Shown here: in pieces, positions 25,723 through 35,313 of the stretch
How positions within the stretch are numbered: position 1 is the first letter of the stretch
Layout: every line of letters begins with the position of its first letter
From: Acidithiobacillus sulfurivorans
Lineage (GTDB): Bacteria; Pseudomonadota; Gammaproteobacteria; Acidithiobacillales; Acidithiobacillaceae
DNA: 64,000 nt
NCBI RefSeq assembly: GCF_018853815.1
Contig: NZ_JAAOMP010000028.1
Location: forward strand, 1 to 64,000
Direction: 5' to 3'
The notes under the pieces: generated by a model
What the model was told of the DNA's origin: nothing
Databases searched by the model: none
What the model saw: the letters and a program-made list of their open reading frames with translations, nothing else
Made by a program: the position numbers and the translations under genes

Positions 25723-27615
25723 TCAGCCTGCCAGGGCGAGCATTAACTGGTTGAGACGGGACACAAAACCAGCAGGATCCTCCAGTTGTCCGCCCTCGCT
25801 CAGAATCGCCTGATCCAGTAACAGGGATGACCACTCAGCAAAGCGTGATGCATCTTTTTCACTTTCTATGCGGGTCAACATAGGATGAGTAGGATTGATT
25901 TCCAGGGTGGGCTTGGTACTGGGTACTTCGTGCCCAGCCTGCTTCAATAATTGCTGCATATACAGGGCCATGTCCCGTTCGCCCAGGACCATGCAAGCCG
26001 GTGAGCTGGTCAGCCGGTGGGAAACCCGTACCACTTCAACCCGATCACCCAGCGCATTTTTGATACGCTCCACCAGACCTTCTGCAGTTTTTTCGATTTC
26101 TTCCTGAGATTTCCGTTCTTCTTCGGTTTCAATGCTACCCAGATCGAGCGTGCCTTTGGCCACAGAGCTCAGTGCCTTGCCCTCAAATTCATGCAGGTGG
26201 TTGGTCAACCATTCATCCACACGGTCGCTGAGCAGTAATACTTCAATACCCTTTTTACGGAGCAGTTCCAGTTGCGGGCTATTTTTGGCAGCAATAAAAG
26301 TATCTGCAGTAATGTAATATATTTTGTCCTGACCTTCGCGCATACGGCCAATATAATCAGCCAGAGAAACATTCTGAGATTCGGTATCTGTGTGGGTACT
26401 GGCAAAACGTAATAATTTCGCGATTTGTTCGCGATTGGCAAAATCTTCACCAGGACCTTCTTTCAGTGCCCGTCCAAATTCATTCCAGAAGTTTTGATAT
26501 TTTTCGGGTTCTTTTTCAGCCATTTCTTCCAAAAGGCCGAGTACCCGTTTGATGGAACCCGAGCGCATCTGGTCAATGACGCGGTTGCCCTGGAGAATTT
26601 CGCGGGAAACATTAAGGGGGAGGTCGCTGGAATCAATGACGCCGCGTACAAAGCGCAAATAACGGGGCAGAATATGATGTTCGGTATCGTCCATGATGAA
26701 GACGCGCTGCACGTAAAGCTTGATGCCGTGCGTTTGATTGGGTTCCCAAAGATCGAAAGGTGCCTTGCCAGGAATGTAGAGCAGAGAAGTATATTCGAGG
26801 CGGCCTTCCACCCGATTATGCCCCCAGGCCAGTGGATCAGCATAGTCATGGCTGACGTACTGATAAAATTCCTTGTATTCCGCATCACTGATTTCAGACT
26901 TGGAACGTTGCCAAAGAGCAGAGGCTTTATTGACGGTTTCCCAGCTATCGCCGGGCTTACCATCTTCGCCCGCTTTACGCATCAGAATGGGTAGGGGAAT
27001 ATGGTCCGAGTATTTGTTGATAATGCCGCGTAAGCGCCAGAGATTCAGCAGGTCCTGGCGTTCATCTTCGCGTATGTGCAGCACTATCTCCGTGCCACGC
27101 TCTGGTAATTCGACGGTTTCGAGCGTGTAGGCGCCTGTCCCATCGGACTCCCAGCGCACACCATGTTCTACTTCCATGCCGGCTCGACGGGTACTCAGCG
27201 TTACGCGGTCGGCGACAATAAAGGCAGAATAAAAACCGACGCCAAATTGACCAATCAGTTTGGCATCCTTGCTTTGATCGCCACTCAGTCTCTCAAAAAA
27301 TTCTTTGGTTCCCGACTTGGCAATGGTTCCAATGTTGGCAATGACTTCGTCGCGGTTCATCCCGATACCATTGTCGCGGACCGTCAAGGTGCCTTGTTCG
27401 GCATCAAAATCTACCTCCACTTTTAGTTCGCTGTCTCCCGCAACCAGGCTGGGATCTGCCAAGGCTTCAAAGCGCAGTTTGTCACAGGCATCAGAGGCAT
27501 TGGAAATCAGTTCACGCAGAAAAATCTCTTTGTTTGAATACAGAGAATGAATCATCAAATGCATCAGCTGATTGATTTCAGTCTGAAATTGTAGAGTTTC
27601 CTTGTTGGTGGTCAT
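25723..27615 (-). CDS. htpG: Chaperone HtpG (Hsp90)
   Basis: The 630-residue protein matches bacterial Hsp90 (E. coli 624 aa). The GHKL ATPase domain shows [34 protein letters not shown] and [15 protein letters not shown]. The middle domain has [11 protein letters not shown] and [24 protein letters not shown], and the C-terminal dimer domain follows. It folds and remodels client proteins in the cytoplasm with DnaK. ATG 27615 follows GAAGGAG at 6 nt and matches the family start [14 protein letters not shown] sigma-32-like promoter upstream and a strong terminator downstream make it a single-gene unit. Confidence 0.96.
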   Translation of the reverse strand: MTTNKETLQFQTEINQLMHLMIHSLYSNKEIFLRELISNASDACDKLRFEALADPSLVAGDSELKVEVDFDAEQGTLTVRDNGIGMNRDEVIANIGTIAKSGTKEFFERLSGDQSKDAKLIGQFGVGFYSAFIVADRVTLSTRRAGMEVEHGVRWESDGTGAYTLETVELPERGTEIVLHIREDERQDLLNLWRLRGIINKYSDHIPLPILMRKAGEDGKPGDSWETVNKASALWQRSKSEISDAEYKEFYQYVSHDYADPLAWGHNRVEGRLEYTSLLYIPGKAPFDLWEPNQTHGIKLYVQRVFIMDDTEHHILPRYLRFVRGVIDSSDLPLNVSREILQGNRVIDQMRSGSIKRVLGLLEEMAEKEPEKYQNFWNEFGRALKEGPGEDFANREQIAKLLRFASTHTDTESQNVSLADYIGRMREGQDKIYYITADTFIAAKNSPQLELLRKKGIEVLLLSDRVDEWLTNHLHEFEGKALSSVAKGTLDLGSIETEEERKSQEEIEKTAEGLVERIKNALGDRVEVVRVSHRLTSSPACMVLGERDMALYMQQLLKQAGHEVPSTKPTLEINPTHPMLTRIESEKDASRFAEWSSLLLDQAILSEGGQLEDPAGFVSRLNQLMLALAG

Positions 27616-27674
27616 AATTTCTCCTTCGTATAGACAAGTTGTCTGAGCAGCTATCATTTCAATAGACAGACTGG

Positions 27675-27703
27675 AAGTGGGGCCTGCTTCACCGAGAATC
27701 AAG
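27675..27703 (-). promoter_or_regulatory. Heat-shock (sigma-32-like) promoter of htpG
   Basis: On the minus strand CTTGAT (plus 27698-27703) and CCCCACTT (plus 27675-27682) are separated by 15 nt. This matches CTTGAA-N13-15-CCCCATNT with one mismatch in each element. The -10 lies about 60 nt before the htpG ATG. Confidence 0.7.
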
Positions 27704-27759
27704 AGCACTTATAGACTGTTCTGCTGGGACAATGGACTTTGCGCATTGAGCTTGCCGCC

Positions 27760-27788
27760 TCGACAGGCATAGGGCCATCCTCTAATAT
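27760..27788 (+). promoter_or_regulatory. Sigma-70-type promoter of the usp-tauE operon
   Basis: TCGACA (27760-27765), a 17-nt spacer and TAATAT (27783-27788) give a plausible promoter 31 nt upstream of the usp start codon, divergent from the htpG heat-shock promoter. The -35 matches at five of six positions and the -10 at four. Confidence 0.45.
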
Positions 27789-27819
27789 TGATGAAATCTC
27801 TCAACATTGTAGGTTGTTT

Positions 27820-28353
27820 ATGTCAGCTCCAGTCCTGTTGACGGCTATTGATGGATCACAAAATGCCTTGCTGGCGGCTGCTGTGGCGGCGCGGTTTTCA
27901 CGTCTTCTCGGTGCACGTCTTGGGCTGGTGACCTCACTGCATGTGGCCAATGATCCACTGGGTTTTGGCGGTGGACTGTTTTCCCGTGATCTGACCGATA
28001 GACTACTGGCAGAAGCCCGTCTTGAAGCGGAGAGTAATCTGCGCGCCGTCGCCGAACGTATCGAAGAACATTGTGATATTGGGCTGCCAGAATATTTTCT
28101 GCTGGAAGGGGATCCAGAACAGGAAATTCCGCATCTGGTCCAGAGTCTTCCGGAAACGATCATGGTGGTGGTAGGACAGCGTGGTTTTGGCACGGAAAGT
28201 AAACCGCGAGGGTTACCCCATCTTCTTGGGGGACTCGGTGCAAAATTGAGCCTGGCATTGGCAGTTCCGGTATTGCTGGTGCCGCCTGATACGAACATCG
28301 ACCAACTGTGTTCTGCGGTCTTTTGTCCCGATCCGTCACAGGGAGATCGTTGA
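27820..28353 (+). CDS. Universal stress protein (UspA family)
   Basis: The 177-residue protein has the Usp fold: the N-terminal strand PVLLTAIDGSQNALLAAAVA and the C-terminal nucleotide-binding stretch VVVGQRGFGTES...GAKLSLALAVPVLLVPP. That stretch corresponds to the G-2x-G-9x-G pattern of ATP-binding Usps, with a longer insertion. ATG 27820 starts the conserved strand; an upstream in-frame start would add 27 unrelated residues. Its stop is immediately followed by the GTG of the TauE gene, so they are co-transcribed. Confidence 0.85.
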   Translation: MSAPVLLTAIDGSQNALLAAAVAARFSRLLGARLGLVTSLHVANDPLGFGGGLFSRDLTDRLLAEARLEAESNLRAVAERIEEHCDIGLPEYFLLEGDPEQEIPHLVQSLPETIMVVVGQRGFGTESKPRGLPHLLGGLGAKLSLALAVPVLLVPPDTNIDQLCSAVFCPDPSQGDR

Positions 28354-29268
28354 GTGGAAGTGTTCCTGCCTATCGCCCACATGGATGTGAATATCTGGCT
28401 GATTGTGAGCTTTGGTTTGGCGGTGGGTTTCCTGTCGGGATTGACCGGAGTGGGTGGGGGTATTTTGATTACGCCCCTGCTGATTTTTATTGGGGTTCCG
28501 CCACTGGTTGCCGTGGGTACCGGAGCGGCCCAGATTGTCGGTGGCTCGGCCATTGGCAGTTACGCACACTGGCGCATGGGTAATGTCGATATGCGCATGG
28601 CCTTTGTCCTGTTGGCAGGGAGCTGGACGGGGGGGCTGATTGGTGTACACATTGCCCGGATTTTGGAGGCGGGTGGCCACTTCAGTCTGGTGGTGACTTT
28701 TCTGTACGTCATTTTGCTGGGTGTTATTGGTACTTCCATGTTGATTGAATCGCTGTTGGCTTTGCGTGGTCGGCATGGGCATGCATCCCAAAAAAACCGG
28801 ACAAAAAATCAGTCCATTCTGCAGCGCCTTCCGGGACAAATGGATTTTCCGGTTTCAGGATTGCGCCTTTCTTTCCTGACCCCGGTTTTACTGGGTTTCG
28901 GCGTGGGTTTGCTTACCGCGCTGATGGGGGTTGGAGGTGGTTTTGTGATGGTGCCCATCATGCTTTATGTGTTGAAAATGCCCACCAAGGTGGTGGTAGG
29001 CACCTCATTGTTTCAATTGCTGTTTACCACGGCTGAAGTGGGTATTTTGCAGGCGGGAATGAATCATGCCGTAGATCCTTATCTGGCTCTGGCTTTGGTT
29101 TTAGGTTCTATTTTCGGCACGCAATTCGGGGCGCGGGCCGGGGCGCATATGAAGGGGGAACAGTTGCGTCTGGTGCTGGCCCTGGTGGTCGTGGGCGTGG
29201 CTATCAAAATGGGTTTGGGATTATTTGTTACGCCTGAACACATTTTCAGCATGGCGCGGGTTGTTTAG
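28354..29268 (+). CDS. TauE/SafE family anion exporter
   Basis: The 304-residue membrane protein has about eight segments in two repeats. Each repeat bears the glycine motif of the family: GFLSGLTGVGGGILITPLL near the N-terminus and GLLTALMGVGGGFVMVPIM in the second half. TauE/SafE proteins export sulfite, sulfoacetate or related anions. In a sulfur oxidiser, sulfite or another sulfur anion is a reasonable substrate, but that is inference. The GTG start directly follows the usp stop, with GGGAG about 9 nt before it. The next gene starts right after the stop. Confidence 0.88.
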   Translation: MEVFLPIAHMDVNIWLIVSFGLAVGFLSGLTGVGGGILITPLLIFIGVPPLVAVGTGAAQIVGGSAIGSYAHWRMGNVDMRMAFVLLAGSWTGGLIGVHIARILEAGGHFSLVVTFLYVILLGVIGTSMLIESLLALRGRHGHASQKNRTKNQSILQRLPGQMDFPVSGLRLSFLTPVLLGFGVGLLTALMGVGGGFVMVPIMLYVLKMPTKVVVGTSLFQLLFTTAEVGILQAGMNHAVDPYLALALVLGSIFGTQFGARAGAHMKGEQLRLVLALVVVGVAIKMGLGLFVTPEHIFSMARVV

Positions 29269-30012
29269 ATGCTTTATCTGCGACTGATGCTCATGTTGCT
29301 GACTATGAGTGCTGCCATGCTGGCAGAAGCATCTACGCCCCTGGTGATGGCTACCAGTACGGATCAGGTGAACGTGACCAGCCATTTTGTCGGGGAAAAC
29401 CTGCTGGTGTACGGTGCCATCACGGGTCCGGGGCAGGTCATTGTCATACTGCGTTCGCCCGACAGTACGGAAGCCATGCAGCAAAAAACCCGAACTGGGC
29501 CAATTTGGCTGAATGGTGCAAAGGTAACGGTGACCAAGGCTCCGGGAATCTGGCAGCGGCTTTCCTCTGCGCCGGTTAGTCACATTCTGCCTGATGATAC
29601 CCTGCAGCAACGGGGATTAACCCTGTCTTCGCTGGTAGATAAAGCCCGTTTCACTCCCAAACCCGATCATTTGGATACCTGGCAAAAAGCCTTTCTGGAC
29701 GAGAAACTTCGCCACCGCAATTACGTGGTGGAATCCACTGGGGTGACCCTGAAACAGGGATTGTTTTCGGCGCAAATCAAACTGCCGGCGTCATTACCTC
29801 TGGGTCATTATCAATTGCTGACTTATTTGGTCCGACAGCAACAGGTGGTTGCAGTCCGCAAGCAGCAGATTGATGTCCGCCAGGTCGGCTTTCAAGCGTG
29901 GATTGCCCGTTTTGCCAGAGAGAACAGCTGGATCTACGGCATTGTCCTGACTTTTATTCTGGCAGGATTGGGCTTTGCTCTGGGCATCCTCATGCGCCGG
30001 CGTTCAGCCTGA
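29269..30012 (+). CDS. TIGR02186-family membrane-anchored protein
   Basis: The 247-residue product has a signal peptide (cleavage near AEAS), a periplasmic beta-rich domain of about 190 residues and a C-terminal membrane anchor (about 222-242) followed by RRR. This is the layout of the TIGR02186 (Alph_Pro_TM) family, whose genes usually sit beside TauE-like exporters, as here. It is probably an accessory protein of the transporter. The ATG follows the tauE stop with no gap. The family assignment rests on architecture and neighbourhood. Confidence 0.75.
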   Translation: MLYLRLMLMLLTMSAAMLAEASTPLVMATSTDQVNVTSHFVGENLLVYGAITGPGQVIVILRSPDSTEAMQQKTRTGPIWLNGAKVTVTKAPGIWQRLSSAPVSHILPDDTLQQRGLTLSSLVDKARFTPKPDHLDTWQKAFLDEKLRHRNYVVESTGVTLKQGLFSAQIKLPASLPLGHYQLLTYLVRQQQVVAVRKQQIDVRQVGFQAWIARFARENSWIYGIVLTFILAGLGFALGILMRRRSA

Positions 30013-30017
30013 TGGAT

Positions 30018-30758
30018 TCAGTTGTCTGCATGTTTTTGCGCCAGAAAAGCGACGCCATCCAGTATCTGATAAAAGTCGTGGGCGAAATAATCCGGCTGAA
30101 TATCGTTGTAGGATTTTGATCCTTGGTTGGAGTCTATGAAAATAGTTTTAAATCCAGCCTGTTGCGCGCCATAAATATCCCGAAACATGTCGTTTCCCAC
30201 ATAAATGGCCTGATGTGGCGCTACTTCGAGTTGCTCGGCAGCCATTTGAAATAATCGGGAATCAGGCTTGCGATATCCGTAATCACCGGAAATGATGCGA
30301 ATGTCGAAATACTTTTTGATATTCAATGCGCGCATTTCGGGCAGAGCAAAACAGCGTTGGGCATCGGAAATGAGGGCAAGCTGGTATTGTTCCTGCAAGC
30401 TTTTGAGCGTTCTTTTGACTCCTTCATAACGTTCCAGGCGGGTTCTGGAAATGCCGCGATGCAGCCGCGCCAGTTCCTTGGCCAATTTTTCTCTGCCATT
30501 CAGGGGCTTGCTGTTTTCCTGAATCAGAATGGTATGCCAGATGGCTTCTACATCAATTTCTGGATAACGCTCGGTGGATTGGCGCTTGTGTTCTTTCATG
30601 ACAGCGAAATAGCGTTCGCGTACTTCCCGACGATTCATGAATACCCGGTGATACGTCAGATAATGAGAAATTCCTCGATAAATTTCTTCCATGTCTTCAT
30701 TGGTTTCTATGTTGATCAGTGTGCCATATAAGTCAAAACAGACAGCGCGAATAGACAT
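30018..30758 (-). CDS. HAD-superfamily hydrolase
   Basis: The 246-residue protein has the HAD motifs: nucleophile DLYGTL (Asp9) for motif I, LISDAQ for motif II, Lys in YRKPDSRLF for motif III and VGNDMFRDIYGAQQAG for motif IV. The helical cap between motifs I and II makes it subfamily I. The substrate is unknown. A perfect AAGGAGGT lies 6 nt before ATG 30758 and overlaps the stop of the kinase gene upstream, so the two are translated from one mRNA. Confidence 0.85.
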   Translation of the reverse strand: MSIRAVCFDLYGTLINIETNEDMEEIYRGISHYLTYHRVFMNRREVRERYFAVMKEHKRQSTERYPEIDVEAIWHTILIQENSKPLNGREKLAKELARLHRGISRTRLERYEGVKRTLKSLQEQYQLALISDAQRCFALPEMRALNIKKYFDIRIISGDYGYRKPDSRLFQMAAEQLEVAPHQAIYVGNDMFRDIYGAQQAGFKTIFIDSNQGSKSYNDIQPDYFAHDFYQILDGVAFLAQKHADN

Positions 30759-30762
30759 GAGA

Positions 30763-31761
30763 CTACCTCCTTAGAACAGAAAGTGCAGCATGAACCAGAA
30801 TTTGACTGTAACGCCAGTCCAGCCAGGAATTACGGGCGATGCGTAACAGCGTCATGCCCATATAAAAGGGAATTCTCTGGGTGATGGCTGCAAATGCCGC
30901 CTGTCGGTCGGGAAAATGGGTACTATACTCCCAGAGAAAATGACCGATGTAGGACTCGGCCTGCTCACCATGATGGGTGTTGCGCAGGAAATGGTGTTTG
31001 ATTTCACCGGCAATCATGCCCAGGTCGTAGGCCCGATCAGCGCGTTTCATGCGCTCGAAATCAATGGCAATAATGGTTCGGGGTTGCGCAAACAAAAAAT
31101 TGGATGGAGTGGCATCTCCATGAATCAGGACCGCCTGATCGCTCCACATACAGGGAGACTGCTGCCATTGTTCCCGAAATCCATAGGCTTCCCGTAATTG
31201 TGTTTCGGTAATGCGATGGCGCCGCTGCAGGCGGGCCATGATTTTGTCAAAGTAGGCAAACTGGGTATGAAAGTGAACCGTCTCAGCGCCGGCCGTGTGG
31301 TTATGTAACTTGGCCAGAAACCAGGCGAGATCGGTGAGACGGGCATAAAGCAAATCTTCATGGTGTTCAGCAAGACTCTGACTCATAACACTCGATAATG
31401 ATTGGCCGGGACAATATTCTTCCACGACCAGACTATTCATCTGACGGGCAATGCCAAAAGCCTGAGGAATATGAAAATGCTTATGATTGAGACCGATGTT
31501 GCGCAAATAATGCAGGTTTTGCCACTCATTCCAGGCTCTGTCCCAGGCATTTTGGGGATCTTTACCCGGACGCTGAAAAAATTTCCCAATCACCTTTTGC
31601 TGAGAATGGGTTTCTTCATACAGAAAAACCTCATTGGAAGCAGGAAACTGAAATACCCGAAAATTGCGGACCTGATCATTCGGCAGTATTTGCGGATAAA
31701 CATCATCGCGTAAATAGGCAAAAAGCGGATCCTGAGGATTCAGCCGCCCGAGATATTTCAC
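30763..31761 (-). CDS. Aminoglycoside phosphotransferase-like kinase
   Basis: The 332-residue protein has the APH/choline kinase fold. The catalytic loop VLIHGDATPSNFLF supplies the Asp and Asn, and IAIDFERMKRADRAYDLGM supplies the metal-binding Asp. An N-lobe with VIGKFFQRPGKD carries the likely ATP-binding Lys. Chromosomal members phosphorylate small metabolites or sugars, and antibiotic resistance should not be assumed. The start is GTG 31761 with GGAG 8 nt before it. The HAD gene follows by 4 nt, so kinase and phosphatase form a pair. Confidence 0.82.
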   Translation of the reverse strand: MKYLGRLNPQDPLFAYLRDDVYPQILPNDQVRNFRVFQFPASNEVFLYEETHSQQKVIGKFFQRPGKDPQNAWDRAWNEWQNLHYLRNIGLNHKHFHIPQAFGIARQMNSLVVEEYCPGQSLSSVMSQSLAEHHEDLLYARLTDLAWFLAKLHNHTAGAETVHFHTQFAYFDKIMARLQRRHRITETQLREAYGFREQWQQSPCMWSDQAVLIHGDATPSNFLFAQPRTIIAIDFERMKRADRAYDLGMIAGEIKHHFLRNTHHGEQAESYIGHFLWEYSTHFPDRQAAFAAITQRIPFYMGMTLLRIARNSWLDWRYSQILVHAALSVLRR

Positions 31762-31792
31762 GATATCTGCTCCATTCTGTCGTCCTCGTTGT

Positions 31793-32302
31793 TCATGGTG
31801 GTGGCTCCTGAAGGGCGGGATGGAGCTCTATGCGTTCAATGGTCCAGCCTGGTTCCAGTCGCGCCAGGGTCGGGGCGATGTTGTCCATGATCTGACGACT
31901 CAGATCTTTCTGTACGGTCGGTGAATGCGCAACCTGATTCAGGTCTGGAAAGGCCATGAAGGGATTGGCAATCAGGCTCTCAAAATGATTTTGGGCGTCA
32001 TGAAGAGGCTGCCAGGATCCGTGCCCGTGAAGAATGGCAACAGGGTGAATAGTTAATGCTTTTTCCGAACCATTAGCACTGCGCACCATCACCCCAAAAG
32101 AACCCAGATCCAGAGTTTTTTTCATCAGTTTGGGAACATTTGTTTTCTTGGGTACCGGTTTCTCAGAAGTCGGGCTGACGGATTGTGGAGATATCGGAAT
32201 GTTGAGGGCAATACCAATGGCAATAGCGGCAGTGATCAGCGCGATAATAACCACCAGAATCCAGGGTTTTTTCCTGGAACGGCGAGATTTGCGTGGGGCC
32301 AA
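31793..32302 (-). CDS. Membrane-anchored periplasmic protein, unknown
   Basis: The 169-residue protein has a very basic N-terminus (RKSRRSRKK), one membrane segment (about 14-34) and a soluble domain of about 110 residues with the C-terminal helix QKDLSRQIMDNIAPTLARLE. The layout distantly recalls FliL-type proteins, but the similarity is too weak to name it. The start is TTG 32302, 9 nt after AGGAG. It precedes the kinase-HAD pair on the same strand by 31 nt and may be in their operon. Confidence 0.6.
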   Translation of the reverse strand: MAPRKSRRSRKKPWILVVIIALITAAIAIGIALNIPISPQSVSPTSEKPVPKKTNVPKLMKKTLDLGSFGVMVRSANGSEKALTIHPVAILHGHGSWQPLHDAQNHFESLIANPFMAFPDLNQVAHSPTVQKDLSRQIMDNIAPTLARLEPGWTIERIELHPALQEPPP

Positions 32303-32544
32303 TGTTCATCACTCCTTTGCGGAATACCCGAGTGTTCCAGGCTATCAACTGATTTGTATCATGGTTGCGGCCAGAGACCAAACCGGGCAATACGTCGTGC
32401 GGGCCAAAGTCGCTGCGAAATCTCCAGATCAACTGTAGTTTTTAGTGTTAAGCCTGTATTTGCTGTGTCTGGCTTGAGCAATTGAGACCAGTTACACTAA
32501 TTCTGAACGATAACCGCCCAAAAACACTCAATATGTGGAGAACC

Positions 32545-34167
32545 ATGATTCCAGAAACTGCCGTTTTGTTACTGTTCGTGGTTGCCTCATTACTTTCGTT
32601 AATCGCCAACCGTTTACATTTACCCTATACCGTGGCCCTGGTGCTTGGTGGCCTGGCGTTGGGGGCGTTGCATCTTTTCGATACCCCGGTACTTACCCAT
32701 GACCTCGTTTTCAACCTTTTTTTGCCCGGTTTGATTTTTGAGTCAGCCTACCATCTTTCTGCCAGTGCGATGTGGCGGGATCGTCTGGCAATTTTTGGTT
32801 TGGCAGTACCCGGTGTTTTCCTGTCCATGGTGGTTACTGCCTATGTGTTTCTCTGGGCTTCGGAATACTTGCCGCACCTTTCCGGTGCGGTGATTCCTCT
32901 GGCCGTAGCCTTGGTGTTTGGAGCGGCTGTAGCTGCTACTGACCCGATCTCTGTAGTGGCCATTTTCCGTAAGTTGATGGCACCAGAGCGGCTGACTTTC
33001 ATGATTGAAAGTGAAAGTCTTTTGAATGATGGAACCGCCATTGTTTTTTTCAGCCTGTTTTTGACTCTTGCCGAAGGGAAATCCATCTCCATTACCCATC
33101 TGGGCATTGATTTTGTCAGTGAAGTTGGTGGAGGGGCGCTGCTTGGTTTGATCGTCGGCTGGCTCAGCTCGGAAATCATCAAGCGCATCGGCGATGGAAT
33201 GGTCGAAATCACCATCACCATTTTGGCAGCTTATGGCAGCTTTCTGCTGGCAACCCAGTTGGGTTACTCGGGCGTGATTGCCACAGTCGTCGCGGGACTG
33301 ATATGTGGGAACTACGGAGCGCAAAAAGGCATGACGGCATCTGTCCGGATGGCCGTCAATATCTTCTGGGAATATTTGGGTTTTGCGCTAAATTCCCTGA
33401 TTTTCCTGCTGGTCGGTTTGACCATTAATCTGCTGGATTTAATGCACATCTGGGCGCTTGTTCTGGCAGCCTATGTCGCTGTTACCATTGCCCGGGCCGC
33501 TGTTGTCTATGGTATGGGTGCATTATTGAGCCGTACCCGCGCAAAAATCCCTCTAAACTGGAATTTTGTATTAATGTGGGGAGGGATTCGTGGAGCCCTT
33601 TCCATGGTTTTGGCACTCAGTCTGCCTGCTGGCCTTCCACATAGAGAATTACTGATTAACCTGGTGTTTGGTGTGGTCTTATTAACCATTCTGGTGCAGG
33701 GACTAAGTATTTCTCCCTTGGCCAGAATGCTGAAGGTGCTGGGGAAGGGGGGCGCAGATCAAAAAACGGAAATACAGCGCTTACGGATTTTTCTAGCGAA
33801 GTCCGATCTGCTTGAACTCAAAAAACTGGAAAACGAGGGGCTGCGGGATCAGCGCGCTTTGGATGCGTTGATACGCTCACTGGAAGCTGAACAAAAAGAA
33901 GCCGCAGATCAATTGCAGCAACTGGACAAGCCAGACACCAACACGATTATGCAGGGCGATTTTGTGCGTTTATATCGTCGTATCCTGCTCGCCCGTAAGG
34001 AAAAAATAAATCAGGCGCAAAGGGAAGGGCTGTTAAATGAATTCAGTGCAGAACAATTACTTGTCGATATTGATACGCAGTTGCTGGAAATAGCTTCTCA
34101 ACCGGAAACGGTGTTCACAAGGATGTCTGCTGTGAAAGAAGTCAGCTCCTTATCGCAAGAGACGTGA
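32545..34167 (+). CDS. CPA1-family Na+/H+ antiporter
   Basis: The 540-residue protein has about 12 membrane segments with the CPA1 signatures: FLPGLIFESAYHL, AAVAATDPISVVAIFRKL with the essential Asp, and ESLLNDGTAIVFFSLF with the second Asp. A cytoplasmic tail of about 130 residues is helical (RLRIFLAKSDLLELKKLENE, IRSLEAEQKEAADQLQQL). It exchanges Na+ or K+ for H+ across the inner membrane; in an acidophile it would serve pH or cation homeostasis. ATG 32545 has GTGGAG 5 nt upstream; an ATG at 32533 is also possible. Confidence 0.9.
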   Translation: MIPETAVLLLFVVASLLSLIANRLHLPYTVALVLGGLALGALHLFDTPVLTHDLVFNLFLPGLIFESAYHLSASAMWRDRLAIFGLAVPGVFLSMVVTAYVFLWASEYLPHLSGAVIPLAVALVFGAAVAATDPISVVAIFRKLMAPERLTFMIESESLLNDGTAIVFFSLFLTLAEGKSISITHLGIDFVSEVGGGALLGLIVGWLSSEIIKRIGDGMVEITITILAAYGSFLLATQLGYSGVIATVVAGLICGNYGAQKGMTASVRMAVNIFWEYLGFALNSLIFLLVGLTINLLDLMHIWALVLAAYVAVTIARAAVVYGMGALLSRTRAKIPLNWNFVLMWGGIRGALSMVLALSLPAGLPHRELLINLVFGVVLLTILVQGLSISPLARMLKVLGKGGADQKTEIQRLRIFLAKSDLLELKKLENEGLRDQRALDALIRSLEAEQKEAADQLQQLDKPDTNTIMQGDFVRLYRRILLARKEKINQAQREGLLNEFSAEQLLVDIDTQLLEIASQPETVFTRMSAVKEVSSLSQET

Positions 34168-34179
34168 ATATGAAGTTGC

Positions 34180-35313
34180 TTATTGCTGCCGGCTATTGCG
34201 CCAGGCTAGCCAAAGCAGGGGTATCGCCCATAGGGCAGAAAAAGTATAAATCTGATTCAGTGAAATGAAATGTTGCAGTGGACCCAGTCCGGTAGAGCCG
34301 ATGCCTTCTCCAATCATCAGCGCGCCAACCAATAGCCCAGCCATTTGCGTGCCTTCCTTGCCGTGCGCAGCTACGCCAAAAGCCATGCTGTAGGGGTAAT
34401 AAATACCGCAAGCTGCACCGGCCAAGGCAAATGCCAGCAGTAACGCGGTAGCGCTGACCAGATGGGGGATAATGACAAAGCAGGCCGCCATCCCTATAGG
34501 CGCCAGGCGATAAACCCAGCGTCGGGAAAGAAAGCGGTCGGGAATGCTGCCCAAAATGAAGCGGGCAACGGTCATACCTCCCCAGAACAGGGATAGTGCC
34601 AGGGCGCCGGTTGCGGCAGGAAGGTGGTGGTCGACACTGACCAGCACATTGGCCCAGCTACCAAAGCTGCCTTCACAGATCGCATAAATCACTACTGCAA
34701 AAGCGAAGGGCATCATGGAGCGTCGCCAGGCACGTAAGCCGCCCAGTTCGTGCGTATCCGTATCTTCCGCGAGCGGAAATAAGAGTAGAGCGAACCAAAG
34801 CAAAAGAATGAGGGCAGGCCAGGCCACCCAGCTCAACCAGCTTTGTGCGCCAGTCAGAATCATGGGCGATACGGCAGTTGCTCCGCCAATGACGGCATTC
34901 AGAATGGTGACCGCAGCCGCAGCAGCGCCCGCAAAGAGGAGGGACGCAGCCCGATTGATGGCAGCATTGGTCAAGCCGAACCCGACGCCGAGCATCAGTG
35001 TTTCAGCCAGCAGCAACAGAACAACAAACAGCCCGGAACTGAAAAAAGCCGCTACAAGTAAAGCCATGGCGATTGCATTGCTGATGGCTCCCAGACGAAA
35101 CAGTCCCTTGCTGCCCAAGCGTTTATGAATGGCTCCCGCACTCAACGCCGCCAATATGGCGCCGATGATTTCCGGAAAATACAACATTCCATAGGTGGCG
35201 TTACTCATGTCATAGGGCGCGCTGCGCAGGGTAGTGCCCAATGCGGGAATCAGCACAAAAGCGGCTCCCTGCAAAAAACCGGCAATATACACTGCACTGA
35301 GCCCGCGTTTCAT
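34180..35313 (-). CDS. Major facilitator superfamily transporter
   Basis: The 377-residue protein has about 12 membrane segments of the MFS fold. The loop between segments 2 and 3 reads GAIHKRLGSKGLFRLG, a weak motif A. The second half begins after RAWRRSMMPFAFAVVIYA. The substrate is unknown. It starts inside the stop of the GMC oxidoreductase gene (ATGA overlap) and is the last gene of the GH15-SDR-GMC operon, which suggests transport of a sugar or of the oxidised product. Confidence 0.85.
   Translation of the reverse strand: MKRGLSAVYIAGFLQGAAFVLIPALGTTLRSAPYDMSNATYGMLYFPEIIGAILAALSAGAIHKRLGSKGLFRLGAISNAIAMALLVAAFFSSGLFVVLLLLAETLMLGVGFGLTNAAINRAASLLFAGAAAAAVTILNAVIGGATAVSPMILTGAQSWLSWVAWPALILLLWFALLLFPLAEDTDTHELGGLRAWRRSMMPFAFAVVIYAICEGSFGSWANVLVSVDHHLPAATGALALSLFWGGMTVARFILGSIPDRFLSRRWVYRLAPIGMAACFVIIPHLVSATALLLAFALAGAACGIYYPYSMAFGVAAHGKEGTQMAGLLVGALMIGEGIGSTGLGPLQHFISLNQIYTFSALWAIPLLWLAWRNSRQQ

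Noticed and set aside
30763-31761. Antibiotic resistance by aminoglycoside phosphotransferase
   Set aside because: The fold is shared by many metabolic kinases, the gene is chromosomal and paired with a HAD phosphatase, and nothing points to a resistance cassette.
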